Assembly (NCBI RefSeq): GCF_014023125.1
Contig: NZ_CP048914.1
Span: 1,020,698-1,084,697 of the forward strand
Source: Candidatus Xianfuyuplasma coldseepsis
GTDB lineage: Bacteria; Bacillota_I; Bacilli_A; Izemoplasmatales; Izemoplasmataceae
Length of the DNA: 64,000 nt
Reading direction: 5' to 3'
Shown here: positions 63,393 to 64,000 of the stretch, piece by piece
How the letters are laid out: every line of letters begins with the position of its first letter
Numbering within the stretch: position 1 is the stretch's first letter
Position numbers and translations under genes: made by a program
The notes under the pieces: model-generated
What the model saw: only the letters and a program-made list of their open reading frames with translations
What the model was told of the DNA's origin: nothing
The model's database searches: none

Positions 63393-64000
63393 TTATTGTG
63401 GTTCTAGAGTAGTAATTAGCCCAGCAATATAGAGTTGAATCTGAGCGGCATCAGTTAAATCCAATACATCATCATGATTGATATCAGCCAAGGCTTGTTT
63501 GGTTTCTGACAAGGTGATTAACCCTTCCATATGAAGTTGGATTAACGCGACATCGGAGATGGTAACCATCTCATTGAAATCAACATCACCATATTGTCCA
63601 ACCCGAACTCCTGGAAAATCAAAAAGTACGTCGTCAATCACTGCTAGATTATTCTCTGAATCGAGGGTAATGAACTCATGATAATACGATACACTTTCAC
63701 TAATAACACCATAATCCCCACTGGTTATTCCTTGATTTGCTGTGAAGTATAACGTAAATAGTACGACCTCACCGTTTAGTTTCGTATTGATATCGACGTA
63801 GTTAATGAGGAGTTCACCACTCGTTGTGGAATTGATGGTTACCGCACCACCTAGTGCGGTAGAACCAACAATATTATCGAAGGTAAACATCGTGTCATCA
63901 TACACAAGCATCGTTTGAAACCCGATGAGATCTGTTGCTTCCGATACCAAAATATCCATACCAAAGGTCATTTCTGGAGCAATGATCATGTCTCGTGAAC
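63393..64000 (-). CDS. Cohesin-dockerin protein, 5' end beyond the window
   Basis: At least 202 residues; the frame is open to the window edge, so the start is not seen. An N-terminal cohesin-like sandwich (TDLIGFQTMLVYDDTMF ... GELLINYVD) is followed by a type I dockerin with two calcium-loop helices: DVDFNEMVTISDVALIQLHM and DINHDDVLDLTDAAQIQLYI. Dockerins plug into cohesins of partner proteins. The 62436 lipoprotein, 39 nt downstream, has a cohesin-like domain and could be its receptor. Confidence 0.85.
   Translation of the reverse strand, partial: SRDMIIAPEMTFGMDILVSEATDLIGFQTMLVYDDTMFTFDNIVGSTALGGAVTINSTTSGELLINYVDINTKLNGEVVLFTLYFTANQGITSGDYGVISESVSYYHEFITLDSENNLAVIDDVLFDFPGVRVGQYGDVDFNEMVTISDVALIQLHMEGLITLSETKQALADINHDDVLDLTDAAQIQLYIAGLITTLEPQ

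Noticed and set aside
1-64000. CRISPR array, rRNA or tRNA genes
   Set aside because: No regularly spaced repeats, rRNA-like blocks or cloverleaf sequences were found by reading.
1-64000. Mycoplasma-type code with TGA as Trp
   Set aside because: Many well-supported genes end in TGA (for example the 5546 regulator), and Trp is encoded by TGG throughout.

Overview
The window looks like the chromosome of a low-GC, Firmicutes-derived bacterium. Genes use the standard code (TGA as stop, TGG as Trp), strong GGAGG-type ribosome sites and intrinsic terminators. The mix of many lipoproteins with Listeria-Bacteroides (InlB B-type) repeats, a sugar PTS, PlsY/PlsC lipid enzymes, a GGDEF/HD-GYP protein and no visible cell-wall gene would fit a free-living relative of the Mollicutes (Izemoplasma/Haloplasma-like). 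That placement is inference from gene content. I see no rRNA, tRNA or CRISPR array.

Layout. 1-9.7 kb: end of a c-di-GMP enzyme, a secreted M6 metalloprotease with Ig-like repeats overlapping a small lipoprotein, a winged-helix regulator, and a large modular surface lipoprotein followed by a decayed duplicate of the small lipoprotein gene. 9.9-11.5 kb: a zinc-ribbon membrane protein. 11.6-31.2 kb: an AT-rich defence island, almost all on the minus strand. It holds a WYL regulator fused to a nuclease-like domain, a PD-(D/E)XK protein, a membrane protein with a HIRAN-like region, an overlapping eight-gene operon (16775-23698), a VWA protein, a macro-domain protein, McrC/McrB and a divergent DUF3883 nuclease-like protein. 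31.5-39.6 kb: small membrane and lipoproteins, a CASTOR/POLLUX-like ion channel, and a PTS locus (regulator with built-in EIIA, EIIB, EIIC, HPr). 39.3-53.5 kb: GtrA, several exported proteins, a SAM methyltransferase, a TerB/DUF1232 protein, DNA-3-methyladenine glycosylase I and a membrane-anchored protein with a papain-like triad. 53.7-58.5 kb: PlsY, PlsC, a ThiF-type E1 with a coupled ubiquitin-like protein, and a DEAD-box RNA helicase. 58.5-64 kb: an IS3 transposase remnant and a surface-protein cluster (solute-binding lipoprotein with InlB repeats, alpha/beta hydrolase, membrane protein, cohesin-like lipoprotein, cohesin-dockerin protein cut by the window end).

The best candidate for an undescribed system is the 16775-23803 operon. 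Behind one extended -10 promoter and a leader palindrome it encodes a NUMOD4/HNH-like protein, a PLD-SF2 helicase, a 45-residue peptide, a DndD/Rad50-like ATPase, a 179-residue partner, a Dam-type methylase and two small proteins. Seven of the genes form overlapping or 3-nt-spaced junctions. It resembles three-component SMC (Lamassu/ABC-3C-like) defence combined with GATC methylation, but the exact set matches no system I can name.

Other leads are two genes whose Shine-Dalgarno spacing points to an ATC start codon (56875 and 50020), the E1/ubiquitin-like pair, the cohesin/dockerin pair, and a possible transcription attenuator at 6265-6327.
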